Shown: positions 41,357 to 51,286 of the stretch, piece by piece | Layout of the letters: each line of letters begins with the position of its first letter | How positions within the stretch are numbered: the first letter of the stretch is position 1 | NCBI RefSeq assembly: GCF_014196625.1 | Contig: NZ_JACIDZ010000001.1 | Span: forward strand, 372,001-436,000 | Direction: 5' to 3' | Length of the DNA: 64,000 nucleotides | Source of the DNA: Martelella radicis | Lineage (GTDB): Bacteria > Pseudomonadota > Alphaproteobacteria > Rhizobiales > Rhizobiaceae | Program-made: the position numbers and the translations under genes | Notes under the pieces: generated by a model | What the model was told of the DNA's origin: nothing | Databases searched by the model: none | What the model saw: only the letters and a program-made list of their open reading frames with translations

Positions 41357-43456
41357 TCAGCCGGCGCTGAGATTGCGGATCGCCTCGTCCCGGCGGAAGA
41401 GATAGAGCAGCATGCGCAGCGCCTTGCCGCGCTCCCCCTGAAGCTCGGGGTCTTGGTTGACGACATAAGCGGCGTCCTTGCGGGCAAGCGCCAGAATGTC
41501 GCCATGCGCCTCCAGATGGGCAAAGCGGAAGCCCGGCATGCCGGACTGGCGCGTGCCGAGAAGCTCGCCTTCGCCGCGCAGCTTCAGGTCTTCCTCGGCG
41601 ATCCGGAACCCGTCATTGCTCTCGCGCAGGACGGAAAGCCGCGCCCGTCCGGTCTCCGACAACGGCCCCTTGTAGAGCAGGATGCAGGAGGAGGCCTCGT
41701 CGCCGCGGCCGACCCGCCCGCGCAGCTGGTGAAGCTGGGCTAGGCCGAAGCGCTCGGCATGCTCGATGACGATGATTGTCGCGTCCGGCACGTCGACGCC
41801 GACTTCGACCACGGTGGTTGCCACCAGAAGCCGTGTCTCGCCGCTCTTGAAGGCCTCCATGGCCGCTTCCTTGTCGGCGGACGACATGCGGCCATGCACG
41901 AGGCCGACATGTTCCGGCCCGAGCGCCTTCGCCAGCGTCTCCCGGCGCTCCTCGGCGGACACGAGATCGACGGCCTCCGATTCTTCCACCAAAGGGCAGA
42001 TCCAGTAGGCTTTCTTTCCTTCGTCAAGCGCCTGCCGCAGACGGCCGACGACATCGCCGATCCGCTCTGTCGGGATCGTCACGGTCTGGATCGGCTTTCG
42101 TCCGGCCGGCTTCTCGGTCAGGTTGGAGACATCCATGTCGCCAAAGGCTGCCAGCACCAGCGTGCGCGGGATCGGCGTCGCGGTCATCACCAGAAGATGC
42201 GGCGACATGCCCTTGGCGGTCAGTTTCAGCCGCTGGTGCACGCCGAAACGGTGCTGCTCGTCGACGATTGCGAGCCGCAGATCATGATAGCTGACATTGT
42301 CCTGAAACAATGCGTGGGTGCCGATAACGATCCGCGCCGTCCCGTCGGCGATTTCCGCCTCGATAACGCGGCGCTCGGCCGCCTTTGTCTTGCCGGTCAA
42401 AAGCTTGACCGCGACGCCCGCCTTTTCCGCCAGCGCGGCGATGCCTTCAAAGTGCTGGCGCGCGAGGATCTCGGTCGGGGCCATCAGAACGGCCTGTCCG
42501 CCATCCTCCACCACCGCCAGCATGGCCAGAAGCCCGACGACCGTCTTGCCGGAGCCGACATCGCCCTGGAGCATGCGCAGCATGCGCGTTTCCTGGGCCA
42601 TGTCCGCAAGGATCGCCGAGACGGCTTCTTCCTGGCCGGAGGTCAGCGCGAAGGGCAGGGCGGCGCGGACCTTGCCGGAAAGCGCGTCCGTCGGGTGAAC
42701 CGGCCGTCCCTTTGTCCGGCGCATCCGGCTTCTGACAAGGGCAAGCGACAGCTGGCCAGCCAGAAGTTCGTCATAGGCGAGCCTGCGCCGTGCCGGGGCC
42801 TGCGGTTCGAGATCGGTTTCGTCGCGCGGATTGTGAAGCGCAAGCAGCGCTTCCCTCAGCGCCGGAAAGCCTTGGCGCCTGACAATTTCGCCGTCAATCC
42901 ATTCAGGAAAGGCCGGGACCCGCTCGCTGGCACTGTCGATCGCCCGCCGCAGAACTTTCGGCGAGAGCCCCGCGGTCATCGGGTAGACCGGTTCGCACTC
43001 CGGCAGCGTATCCGCCTTGTCGGCGGTTACCATGTAATCGGGATGCACCATGGAGGGGCGGCCGTTGAACCATTCGGCCCGGCCGCTGACCAGCACCGTC
43101 TCGCCGACGGGAAGCGCCTTTTCCAGCCAGTCGGCCTTGGCGCGGAAAAAAGTCAGCGTCAGCTCGCCCGTGTCGTCATGGATGAACACCCGGTAGGGCG
43201 CACTGGAGCGCGCCGGCGCCGGCTGGTGCCGGTCGACACGGCCTTCGACCGTCACGATCGCGCCTTCGGGCAGATAGGCAATGCCCGGCCTCAGACGACG
43301 GTCGATCAGCGAGGTCGGCGTATGGAACACCAGATCGATGACGCGCGCCTCGTCGTCGCGCCCGGTAAGGCGGGCGAGAAGCTTTTCAAGCTTCGGCCCG
43401 ATCCCGGAAAGCGAGGTGACGGGCGCGAACAGGGGGTCGAGCAAAGCCGGGCGCAT
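41357..43456 (-). CDS. recG: ATP-dependent DNA helicase RecG
   Basis: Branch-migrating helicase that remodels stalled forks. 699 residues: an N-terminal wedge/OB domain (PVTSLSGIGPKLEKLL, GRVDRHQPAPARSS), helicase domain 1 with Walker A GDVGSGKT and box II DEQHRFGVHQR, and helicase domain 2 with QLRGRVGRGDEAS. I chose ATG 43456 (MRPALLDPLFAPV), the conserved N-terminus; the frame is open another 72 bases. Divergent from the SdhE-like gene with 93 bases between starts. Confidence 0.97.
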   Translation of the reverse strand: MRPALLDPLFAPVTSLSGIGPKLEKLLARLTGRDDEARVIDLVFHTPTSLIDRRLRPGIAYLPEGAIVTVEGRVDRHQPAPARSSAPYRVFIHDDTGELTLTFFRAKADWLEKALPVGETVLVSGRAEWFNGRPSMVHPDYMVTADKADTLPECEPVYPMTAGLSPKVLRRAIDSASERVPAFPEWIDGEIVRRQGFPALREALLALHNPRDETDLEPQAPARRRLAYDELLAGQLSLALVRSRMRRTKGRPVHPTDALSGKVRAALPFALTSGQEEAVSAILADMAQETRMLRMLQGDVGSGKTVVGLLAMLAVVEDGGQAVLMAPTEILARQHFEGIAALAEKAGVAVKLLTGKTKAAERRVIEAEIADGTARIVIGTHALFQDNVSYHDLRLAIVDEQHRFGVHQRLKLTAKGMSPHLLVMTATPIPRTLVLAAFGDMDVSNLTEKPAGRKPIQTVTIPTERIGDVVGRLRQALDEGKKAYWICPLVEESEAVDLVSAEERRETLAKALGPEHVGLVHGRMSSADKEAAMEAFKSGETRLLVATTVVEVGVDVPDATIIVIEHAERFGLAQLHQLRGRVGRGDEASSCILLYKGPLSETGRARLSVLRESNDGFRIAEEDLKLRGEGELLGTRQSGMPGFRFAHLEAHGDILALARKDAAYVVNQDPELQGERGKALRMLLYLFRRDEAIRNLSAG

Positions 43457-43549
43457 TATTCCCAATTGGACCCAAGGAAGCGCTTTGGCAAGGCTGACAA
43501 GCGCGAAACGAGCGGTTATAGAGACCAATCAACAAAGAAGGTTTTTGAA

Positions 43550-43852
43550 ATGACCGGTCTGAAACGTTCGAGCGCCGATCTCGACCCCCGCCGCCGGCGG
43601 ATCCTGTTTCGCTGCTGGCACCGCGGCATCCGCGAGATGGATCTCGTTCTCGGCCAGTTCGCCGAGGAGAATCTCGCCGACATGGATGACGAGACGCTCG
43701 ACGCGCTCGAAATGATCATGGCCGAGGAAGACAATGACCTGATCAAATGGATCAACGGCGCCGAACCGGTGCCAGACCACTTGCGTATTCCGCTCTTCGA
43801 ACGCATCTGCGCATACAGGCCGGATTTCGATCCGGTCGAAAAAGACATCTGA
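43550..43852 (+). CDS. sdhE: SdhE-like FAD assembly factor
   Basis: A 100-residue helical protein (formerly DUF339) that promotes covalent flavinylation of succinate dehydrogenase. The core motif is FRCWHRGIREMDLVLGQFA, containing the RGxxE signature as RGIREMD, followed by acidic helices (MDDETLDALEMIM, DNDLIKWINGAEPVPDHL). The frame is open far upstream, but the ATG at 43550 gives the normal family length. It sits between recG and mfd, 16 bases before mfd. Confidence 0.93.
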   Translation: MTGLKRSSADLDPRRRRILFRCWHRGIREMDLVLGQFAEENLADMDDETLDALEMIMAEEDNDLIKWINGAEPVPDHLRIPLFERICAYRPDFDPVEKDI

Positions 43853-43868
43853 AGATTTTTGCGACAAC

Positions 43869-46800
43869 ATGATAGCCGGATTTAACCCGAAAAAGCTGGA
43901 TGGCCTCAGCGGCGCCGTCACCATCGCCAATGCCGTGCCGGGAACCGAACCGCTGGTCTTGGCAGAGATGGCGCGCGCCGGCCAGTCGGTTGCCTATGTG
44001 CTGTCCGACGGCCAGCGGATCGCCGATTTCGAGCAGATGCTCGGCTTTGCGGCACCTGACATTCCGGTGCTGACGCTGCCCGCCTGGGACTGTCTGCCCT
44101 ATGACCGCGTTTCACCGGGAGCGGACACGTCCGCGCGGCGGCTTTCGGCTCTGTCGGGCCTCATTGCGCATGCCGAAAAGCCGCATCCGGCGATCATCCT
44201 CGTCACCGTCAATGCCATGCTGCAGAAACTGCCGCCGCGCGAGATTGTCGCGACGCTCGGTTTTTCCGCCCGCGCCGGCCAGGTGATCGACATGGAGGTG
44301 ATTGTCCGCCGGCTGACCGATGCGGGCTTCGAGCGCGTGCCGACCGTGCGTGCCGTCGGCGAGTATGCGGTGCGCGGCGGCATTCTCGATGTCTTTGTGC
44401 CGGGAGCCGAAAACGGCCTGCGTCTCGATTTCTTCGGCGACACGCTGGAATCGATCCGCGCCTTCGATGCCGCGACGCAGCGCACCATCGGCTCGGTCAA
44501 GGCGTTCACGCTCAACGCCATGAGCGAGGTGACGCTGAACGACGAGAACATCGCCCGCTTCCGCAAGAACTACCTGTCGCTCTTCGGCGCCTCAACGCGT
44601 GATGACGCGCTCTACCAGGCGGTTTCGGAAGGCCGTCGCTATGCCGGCATGGAACACTGGCTGCCGCTGTTCTACGAGCGTCTGGAAACCATGTTCGATT
44701 ATCTTTCCGGCTTCCGGATCGTCTTCGACCATACGGCGCGCGAGGCGGCGAATGACAGGGCGGATCTGATCGAGGACTATTACGAGGCCCGCCGCACCAA
44801 TCTCGGCGCCGCCCATGGCGGGCAGGGCGCGCCCTACAAGCCCGTGCCGCCGGACATGCTCTATCTCGATGAGACCGCATTTGCCGCCGGGCTCGAAGCG
44901 AACGCGGCCGTGCGGCTTTCGCCCTTCAACGAGGCATCCTCGCTCGGCAAGCCGGTGATCGCGCTCGAGGCCCATGCCGGCCCGCGCTGGGCCGTTGCCG
45001 CGCAGGCGCGAAAACAAGAAGACGGCGAGCGGGCGAATGTGTTTGAGGAGGCCGTCCGGCATATTGCCGACACGCGCTCGAAGGGCGGCAAGGTGCTGAT
45101 CACCGGCTGGTCGGAGGGCTCGCTCGACCGTCTGCTGCAGGTCCTGAAGGAACACGGGCTTTCGAAGATCAAGCCGGTCAAGGCGCTTGCGGACCTTCAG
45201 AGCCTTGCCAAGGGCGAGGCGGCGAGCGCGGTCCTCAGTCTTGAGGGCGGTTTCGAGACCGGCGACCTGCATGTGATCGGCGAGCAGGACATTCTCGGCG
45301 ACCGGCTGATCCGAAAGACCAGAAAGAACAGGAAAGCCAGCGACTTCATCACCGAGGTTTCCGGACTGGATGAAGGATCGCTGGTCGTTCACGCCGAACA
45401 CGGCATCGGTCGTTTCACGGGACTGAGGACGATCGAGGCGGCCGGCGCGCCGCGTGATTGCCTGGAACTGCATTATGCAGACGATGCCAAGCTGTTCCTG
45501 CCGGTCGAGAATATCGAACTCCTGTCGCGCTATGGCTCCGATGCGGCCGATGTGCCGCTGGACCGGCTTGGCGGCGGCGCCTGGCAGGCTAAGAAGGCGC
45601 GTCTGAAGAAGCGGCTTCTCGACATGGCAGACGAGTTGATCGCGATCGCTGCCAAGCGTGCGACGCGCACCGCGCCGCCGCTGGTGGCGGCCGAGGGGCT
45701 CTATGACGAGTTCGCCGCCCGTTTCCCCTATGAAGAGACGGAAGACCAGTATAACGCCATTGAAGCCGTGCGCGGCGACCTCGGCCTTGGCCGGCCGATG
45801 GACCGGCTGATTTGCGGCGATGTCGGCTTCGGCAAGACAGAAGTGGCGCTGCGGGCTGCTTTCCTGGCGGCCATGAACGGTGTCCAGGTGGCCGTGGTCG
45901 TGCCGACGACGCTGCTGGCGCGTCAGCACTACAAGACCTTCATAGAGCGTTTCCGCGGACTGCCCATCAAAGTTGCCCAGGCCTCGCGTCTCGTCAGCGG
46001 CAAGGAACTGGCGCAGACCAAGAAGGACCTTTCCGAAGGCAAGGTCGATGTCGTGGTCGGCACGCATGCGCTCCTCGGCACCTCGATCAAGTTCGCCAAT
46101 CTCGGCCTCCTGATCATCGATGAGGAGCAGCATTTCGGCGTGCGACACAAGGAGCGGCTGAAGGAGCTGAAGAGCGATGTGCACGTGCTGACGCTCTCGG
46201 CGACGCCCATTCCGCGCACGTTGCAGCTTGCCATGACCGGCGTGCGCGAACTGTCGCTGATCACCACGCCGCCTGTCGACCGCATGGCCGTCAGGACCTT
46301 CATCTCGCCCTTCGATCCGCTGGTGATCCGCGAGAACCTGATGCGCGAACACTATCGCGGCGGCCAGAGCTTTTATGTTTGTCCGCGGCTTTCCGATCTG
46401 GAAGAGGTGCAGGCCTTCCTGCAGGCGGAAGTGCCGGAACTGAAAGTCGCCGTCGCCCACGGGCAAATGGCGGCGGGCCAGCTCGAGGACATCATGAATG
46501 CCTTTTATGACGGCAGCTATGATGTGCTGCTGTCAACGACGATCGTCGAATCCGGCCTCGACGTGCCGACGGCCAACACGCTGATCGTCCACCGCGCCGA
46601 CATGTTCGGCCTGGCCCAGCTCTACCAGTTGCGCGGCCGGGTCGGCCGTTCGAAGATCCGCGCCTTCGCGCTGTTCACGCTGCCGGCGAACAAGCGCATG
46701 ACGGATACGGCGGAGCGCCGGCTGAAAGTGCTGCAGTCGCTCGACACGCTCGGCGCCGGCTTCCAGCTTGCAAGCCACGATCTCGATATTCGCGGGGCGG

Positions 46801-47375
46801 GCAATTTGTTGGGCGAGGAGCAGTCCGGCCACATCAAGGAGGTCGGCTTCGAGCTTTACCAGCAGATGCTGGAGGAAGCGGTCGCCGAGGCCAAGGGCGA
46901 CGAGGATGCCGGCGGCAGCGACTGGTCGCCGCAGATTGGGCTCGGAACCTCGGTGATGATCCCGGAAAGCTATGTGCCGGACCTAAACCTCCGCATGGCG
47001 CTCTATCGCCGCCTTGGCGAACTGACCGATGCCGGCGAGATCGACGCTTTCGGCGCGGAACTGATCGACCGGTTCGGGCCGATGCCGGAGGCGGTGCAGT
47101 CGCTGCTGAAGGTGGTCTTCATCAAGTCGCTCTGCCGCACGGCCAATGTCGAAAAGCTCGATGCCGGGCCGAAGGGCATCGTCGTCACCTTCCGCAACAA
47201 GGAATTCCCGAACCCGGCGGGCCTTGTCCAGTTCATCGCCGAACAGAGCGTCTCGGCCAAGATCAGGCCGGACCAGAGCGTGTTCTTCAACCGCGACCTG
47301 CCGACGCCCGAAAAGCGCCTCGGCCAGGCCGCGATCATCATGAACAAGCTATCGAAGATTGCCGAAGCTGGTTAG
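43869..47375 (+). CDS. mfd: Transcription-repair coupling factor Mfd
   Basis: DNA translocase that removes RNA polymerase stalled at lesions and recruits UvrA. 1168 residues: an N-terminal UvrB-like module (LPAWDCLPYDRVSP, VRGGILDVFVPG), an RNA-polymerase-interacting CarD-like domain (VVHAEHGIGRFTGL), RecG-like helicase domains with Walker A GDVGFGKTEVALRA and box II DEEQHFGVRHKERL, QLRGRVGRS, and a C-terminal TRCF domain. uvrA is also in this window. Its stop overlaps the convergent DsbA-like gene by 4 bases. Confidence 0.98.
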   Translation: MIAGFNPKKLDGLSGAVTIANAVPGTEPLVLAEMARAGQSVAYVLSDGQRIADFEQMLGFAAPDIPVLTLPAWDCLPYDRVSPGADTSARRLSALSGLIAHAEKPHPAIILVTVNAMLQKLPPREIVATLGFSARAGQVIDMEVIVRRLTDAGFERVPTVRAVGEYAVRGGILDVFVPGAENGLRLDFFGDTLESIRAFDAATQRTIGSVKAFTLNAMSEVTLNDENIARFRKNYLSLFGASTRDDALYQAVSEGRRYAGMEHWLPLFYERLETMFDYLSGFRIVFDHTAREAANDRADLIEDYYEARRTNLGAAHGGQGAPYKPVPPDMLYLDETAFAAGLEANAAVRLSPFNEASSLGKPVIALEAHAGPRWAVAAQARKQEDGERANVFEEAVRHIADTRSKGGKVLITGWSEGSLDRLLQVLKEHGLSKIKPVKALADLQSLAKGEAASAVLSLEGGFETGDLHVIGEQDILGDRLIRKTRKNRKASDFITEVSGLDEGSLVVHAEHGIGRFTGLRTIEAAGAPRDCLELHYADDAKLFLPVENIELLSRYGSDAADVPLDRLGGGAWQAKKARLKKRLLDMADELIAIAAKRATRTAPPLVAAEGLYDEFAARFPYEETEDQYNAIEAVRGDLGLGRPMDRLICGDVGFGKTEVALRAAFLAAMNGVQVAVVVPTTLLARQHYKTFIERFRGLPIKVAQASRLVSGKELAQTKKDLSEGKVDVVVGTHALLGTSIKFANLGLLIIDEEQHFGVRHKERLKELKSDVHVLTLSATPIPRTLQLAMTGVRELSLITTPPVDRMAVRTFISPFDPLVIRENLMREHYRGGQSFYVCPRLSDLEEVQAFLQAEVPELKVAVAHGQMAAGQLEDIMNAFYDGSYDVLLSTTIVESGLDVPTANTLIVHRADMFGLAQLYQLRGRVGRSKIRAFALFTLPANKRMTDTAERRLKVLQSLDTLGAGFQLASHDLDIRGAGNLLGEEQSGHIKEVGFELYQQMLEEAVAEAKGDEDAGGSDWSPQIGLGTSVMIPESYVPDLNLRMALYRRLGELTDAGEIDAFGAELIDRFGPMPEAVQSLLKVVFIKSLCRTANVEKLDAGPKGIVVTFRNKEFPNPAGLVQFIAEQSVSAKIRPDQSVFFNRDLPTPEKRLGQAAIIMNKLSKIAEAG

Positions 47376-48025
47376 GCGACGTCGCCGGAGGCGAGCTGCT
47401 GCAGTGCGTTCTGCAGCACTTCGGCCGGCTGGGCGCCGCTCAGGGCGTATTTCTGGTTCAGAATGAAGAAGGGCACGCCGGTGACGCCCATCTGTTCGGC
47501 ATTGGCGATTTCGTTGCGCACCATGTCGACATCGGCGTCACTTGCCAGAAGCCGCGCGACCATCTCGCGGTCCATGCCGCATTCGGCGGCGATATCGGCC
47601 AGCACCGCATGGTCGCCGAGGTTGCGCCCCTCCTCGAAATTGGCCTTGTAGAGCCGATTGACCACCACATTCTGCATGGCGATGCTTTCGGTATGGGCCC
47701 AGAGCAGCAGGCGGTGGGCATCGAACGTGTTCGGCCTGATCAGGATACGGTCGAAATTGAAGGTGATGCCTTCCTCGCGGCCAAGATTTGTGAGTTGTTC
47801 ATGCATCTCGTCGCGGCGGATCGGACTACCAAGCTTTTCGGCGAGCATGGCCTGATTGTCGACGCCCTCCGGCGGAATGGTCGAATCAAGCTCGAAGGGA
47901 CGCCACTGCACGACCACTTCGACATCCCCCTCGAGCGCGGAGATGGCGCGGTCGAGACGTGCCTTGCCGAGATAGCACCATGGGCAGACGACATCGATGA
48001 CGGCGTCGATGGTTACGGTGTTCAT
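47372..48025 (-). CDS. DsbA-family (FrnE-like) oxidoreductase
   Basis: A 217-residue thioredoxin-fold protein with the CPWC active site at Cys14-Cys17 (VIDVVCPWCYLGK) and the cis-proline loop GVTGVPFFILN. It has the 2-hydroxychromene-2-carboxylate isomerase/FrnE layout and no signal peptide, so it acts in the cytosol, perhaps in thiol or stress chemistry. I chose ATG 48025 with GGAAAGGAA upstream; the frame is open 75 bases more. Its stop shares bases with the mfd stop. Confidence 0.93.
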   Translation of the reverse strand: MNTVTIDAVIDVVCPWCYLGKARLDRAISALEGDVEVVVQWRPFELDSTIPPEGVDNQAMLAEKLGSPIRRDEMHEQLTNLGREEGITFNFDRILIRPNTFDAHRLLLWAHTESIAMQNVVVNRLYKANFEEGRNLGDHAVLADIAAECGMDREMVARLLASDADVDMVRNEIANAEQMGVTGVPFFILNQKYALSGAQPAEVLQNALQQLASGDVA

Positions 48026-48155
48026 ACCGTTCCTTTCCAAAATTAGGAGGCGCTGGTTGGCCGTTTTGCCCGCCGGCAGGCTTACCCTTTCCGGTGTCAC
48101 TCCCGGGTCAAGTCCGAGTATGGCTCAAGAGGGGGCGCCGGCATGCAGGCAGGCC

Positions 48156-49973
48156 TCACTGCGCGGACGCATCCCACCAGGTGGGAAGCTGATAGCCATA
48201 GATAGGTGTTTCAGCCGGCGGCTCAATATCGCTCCAGCGCGCCACCCACTGACCGTCCCGATGATAGAGCGGCAGCATGTAGTGACCGTTGACGAGCAAC
48301 CGGTCAAGGGCGCGCACGGAATCGGTGAAGTGCTCGGTCGAGCGCGCCTCCAGCATGTCATTGATCATGCGGTCGACATCGGTGTTGGCTACGCCGGCGA
48401 AATTGAACGTGCCCTCGATATCGCGCGAGCGCGTCTCCCAGCGCCAGATCTGCTCGGCGCCCGGTGACAGCGATGACGTATAGTAGAAGCCCGGCGCGAC
48501 CAGCACGATCATGTCGTAGTCGAAGGTGTTGAGCCGCTTCTGGTACTGGGCGTCATCCACGGTGCGGATGGTCATCGCCACGCCGATGAGGTTCAGCGAA
48601 TGCTGATAGGCGAGCGCCAGTTTCTCCTGGGCGGAATTGGTTGTCATCACCTCGAAGGACAACTGGTTGCCGTCCGGTCCGATCATCTTGCCGCCGTCGA
48701 TCTTGTAGCCGGCTTCGGCCAGAAGACGCACGGCAGCGCCCAGCACCTTGCGGTCGGAACCGGATCCATCGGTGACCGGCATGGCGTAGTCGCCGGCGAG
48801 GATTTTCGGGTCGATCACGTCGATCGCGTCCTCGAGCAATTCGCGCTCGGTTTCGGTCGCGGGATTGCCGTATGCGCCAAGCGCGGAATTCTGCCAGTAG
48901 CTTTCGGTGCGCTGATAGGCGTTGTCGAAGAGGGTGCGGTTGACCCACTGAAAATCGAAGATATTCGACAACGCCTCGCGCACCCGCGCGTCCTCGAACT
49001 TCGGACGGCGCGTGTTGAAGACGAAGCCCATCATGCCCGTCGGCGTCTCGGGCGAAAACGTATCCTTGATCACCTGGCCGTCATTGGCGGCGGGGAAATC
49101 ATAGGCCCTTGCCCAGTGGCTGGGGTCGTCGTCGGGATAGATATCGACCGCGCCCTTCTTGAACGCCTCGAAGAGCGTCGAACTCTGCAGGTAATAGTCG
49201 ACGGTGATCTTGTCGTAATTGGCGAAGCCAACCATCGAGGGCAGGTCCTTGCCCCAGTAATCGTCGCGGCGGGTGTAGACGATCCGCTGGCCGGGCTCCA
49301 CCGTGTCGATCGTGTAGGGGCCGGAACCGAGCGGCATGGCCATCGTATTCGTGTCGAAGGTTTCCGGATCAAGCGCATGCGCGGGGAAAACCGGCATCAG
49401 CGCGAAGATCAGCGGCGTTTCCCGGTTGGCCTTGTCGTTGAAGGTGAAGCGCACGCCGCGCTCGCCGACCTTTTCCATCGTTTCGACCAGATCGAGGCGG
49501 CGGTTATAGGGCGGGCGGCCCTTGTCCTTCAGCAGGTTGAAGGTGAACATCACATCCTCGGGCGTCACCGGCTCGCCGTCCGCCCATTTTGCGCGCGGAT
49601 CCATGTTGAACTGGATGTAGCTGCGTTCCGCGTCCCATTCGGCCGTTTCCGCGAGAAGGCCGTAAAGCGTGAAGGGTTCGTCGCGCGAGCGTTTCATCAA
49701 CGGCTCGTAGACGAGGTGGCCGAACTCTTCCTCCCACAGGCCGCGGGCGGATGAGCGCATGCCCTTCAGCACGAAGGGATTGAGCGCGTCGAAGGAGCCG
49801 ACCACGCCATAGGTGATATCGCCGCCCTTCTTGACATCCGGATTGACGTAACTGAAATGCTGATAGTCCGGCGGCAGGGCCGGGTCGCCATGCATGGCGA
49901 TGCCGTAGAGCGGATCGGCGACGGCCGCGCCCGCCCACGCCACGGAAAAGAGGAGAGGAACAATGATGCGCAT
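48156..49973 (-). CDS. Extracellular solute-binding protein, oligopeptide type (YejA-like)
   Basis: 605-residue periplasmic SBP family 5 protein. The signal peptide is residues 1-19 (cleavage AVA/DP). The mature start DPLYGIAMHGDPALPPDYQHFSYVNP is given in outline and is characteristic of the YejA/microcin C-type branch; later LGSGPYTIDTVEPGQ and TPTGMMGFVFNTRRP fit. Such proteins bind peptides for a YejABEF transporter. No permease or ATPase is adjacent, so it is an orphan in this window. Confidence 0.92.
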   Translation of the reverse strand: MRIIVPLLFSVAWAGAAVADPLYGIAMHGDPALPPDYQHFSYVNPDVKKGGDITYGVVGSFDALNPFVLKGMRSSARGLWEEEFGHLVYEPLMKRSRDEPFTLYGLLAETAEWDAERSYIQFNMDPRAKWADGEPVTPEDVMFTFNLLKDKGRPPYNRRLDLVETMEKVGERGVRFTFNDKANRETPLIFALMPVFPAHALDPETFDTNTMAMPLGSGPYTIDTVEPGQRIVYTRRDDYWGKDLPSMVGFANYDKITVDYYLQSSTLFEAFKKGAVDIYPDDDPSHWARAYDFPAANDGQVIKDTFSPETPTGMMGFVFNTRRPKFEDARVREALSNIFDFQWVNRTLFDNAYQRTESYWQNSALGAYGNPATETERELLEDAIDVIDPKILAGDYAMPVTDGSGSDRKVLGAAVRLLAEAGYKIDGGKMIGPDGNQLSFEVMTTNSAQEKLALAYQHSLNLIGVAMTIRTVDDAQYQKRLNTFDYDMIVLVAPGFYYTSSLSPGAEQIWRWETRSRDIEGTFNFAGVANTDVDRMINDMLEARSTEHFTDSVRALDRLLVNGHYMLPLYHRDGQWVARWSDIEPPAETPIYGYQLPTWWDASAQ

Positions 49974-50228
49974 CGATTCGTCCTGTCTTGATCCCTAGTT
50001 GCCCGAGACTAGCATGGGCGCAGCGGCTTGCGAAATACAGGCGGGATTTTGCGGTTTCGCGGCAATTTAGACGTTTTCGGGGGTAGAACACGAACGAATG
50101 TGACGATATCAGGGGAAACACTGGCGGTTGAGGCCCGAATGAGGGATGGTCTGCCGCATTTCGGTAACATTAGGCATGCAGGTTCCAGCACCATTGACCT
50201 CATGCAGACGAACCAGGAGAGATATTTC

Positions 50229-50873
50229 ATGCTTTCACGCGCCAGATTTATGAAGCATGTCGCGGTTTGCGCTTTCACTATTGCCGGCATCTCCGCCGGC
50301 GGCGCATCGGCCCAGGACCAGCAGGCGGCCCAGCAGCAGGGCCAGGGACTGCCCACCCAGGGCTGGTTCAAGACCTGTAACGACAACGGTCAGGCCAATG
50401 TCTGCATCGTTCAGAATTATGCCCGCGCCGAGAACGGCCAGGTGCTGACCGCCGTTGGCCTGATCACGCCGCAGGGCGGCAACGGCCAGCCGATGCTGCA
50501 GATCACCGTGCCGACCTTCCGCGTCATTCCGGCCGGCGTGACCATGCAGATCGACAATTCGAGCCCGCAACGCGTCGACTATGCGCTCTGCACCAACGAA
50601 CAGTGCATCGCCCAGGCGCCGCTGACCGACACGCTCGTCAACGCCATGAAGCGCGGCGGCAAGGTGACCTTCACCTCGGTGAACGTGCGCCAGCAGCCGA
50701 ACCCGGTCGACGTGACGCTCAGTGGCTTTACGGCCGCCTTTGACGGCGACCCGATCAGCCAGCCCGATCTCGTCGAGAGCCAGCGCAACCTAGACGAATC
50801 GATCAAGAAGATGGCCGTCGACCGCCGCAAGAAGATCGAGGAAGCCCAGCAGAGCGCCACCGGCGGCAATTGA
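50229..50873 (+). CDS. Invasion-associated locus B (IalB) family protein
   Basis: 214-residue exported protein. The signal peptide ends near GGASA/QD (about residue 28). The IalB domain follows: GWFKTCNDNGQANVCIVQN, TVPTFRVIPAGVTMQID, YALCTNEQCIAQAPL with paired cysteines that likely form disulfides, then a charged C-terminal helix (ESIKKMAVDRRKKIEEAQQ). IalB was named for Bartonella erythrocyte invasion, but homologues are widespread in free-living rhizobia, so no virulence claim is made. AGGAGA lies 8 bases before ATG; the open frame upstream is shadow. Confidence 0.93.
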   Translation: MLSRARFMKHVAVCAFTIAGISAGGASAQDQQAAQQQGQGLPTQGWFKTCNDNGQANVCIVQNYARAENGQVLTAVGLITPQGGNGQPMLQITVPTFRVIPAGVTMQIDNSSPQRVDYALCTNEQCIAQAPLTDTLVNAMKRGGKVTFTSVNVRQQPNPVDVTLSGFTAAFDGDPISQPDLVESQRNLDESIKKMAVDRRKKIEEAQQSATGGN

Positions 50874-50895
50874 TCAGGCAGATCCGAACAAAAAG

Positions 50896-50930
50896 AAAGG
50901 CCCGGTCGCCCCATGGCGGCCGGGCCTTTT
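50896..50930. terminator. Bidirectional terminator between ialB-like gene and hspQ
   Basis: A 15-bp stem (50896-50910 with 50915-50929, one G-U wobble) around a CCAT loop, with an A run before and a T run after. It serves both convergent genes. Confidence 0.9.
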
Positions 50931-50956
50931 CATGTCGGGTCAATATCCGCATCACA

Positions 50957-51286
50957 TCAGTGGGAGACTGCGTAACGCGGGGCAAGCTGTCCATTGTCCG
51001 TCACGGTGAAAATCTCGCCGATCTGCGGGTTGCGCAGCGGTTCGCCGCTCAGATCATGTTCGAGATTGCCTTCGGAGACATAGGCCACATAGCCCTTCTC
51101 GTCGTTTTCCGCGACGAGGTGATAGAAGGGCTGATCCTTGTCCGGGCGGATTTCCGGCGGAATCGAATTGTACCATTCGTCGGTGCGGGAGAATTCCGCG
51201 TCCACATCGAATATCACGCCCCGAAAGGGAAGCGTACGATGGCGGACGATGTCGCCGATATTGTATTTCGCTTCGCGTATCTTCAT
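50957..51286 (-). CDS. hspQ: Heat shock protein HspQ (YccV-like)
   Basis: A 109-residue protein with the hemimethylated-DNA-binding/YccV domain: KYNIGDIVRHRTLPFRGVIFDVD (in outline), PFYHLVAEN and GYVAYVSEGNLE. E. coli HspQ has been described as a Lon specificity factor and as affecting DnaA stability. The start at ATG 51286 has AGGA 7 bases upstream; ATG 51292 is too close to it. Downstream of it lies a shared terminator. Confidence 0.93.
   Translation of the reverse strand: MKIREAKYNIGDIVRHRTLPFRGVIFDVDAEFSRTDEWYNSIPPEIRPDKDQPFYHLVAENDEKGYVAYVSEGNLEHDLSGEPLRNPQIGEIFTVTDNGQLAPRYAVSH

Noticed and set aside
50229-50873. IalB-like gene as evidence of a pathogen
   Set aside because: The family is common in non-pathogenic rhizobia and no other virulence gene was seen nearby.
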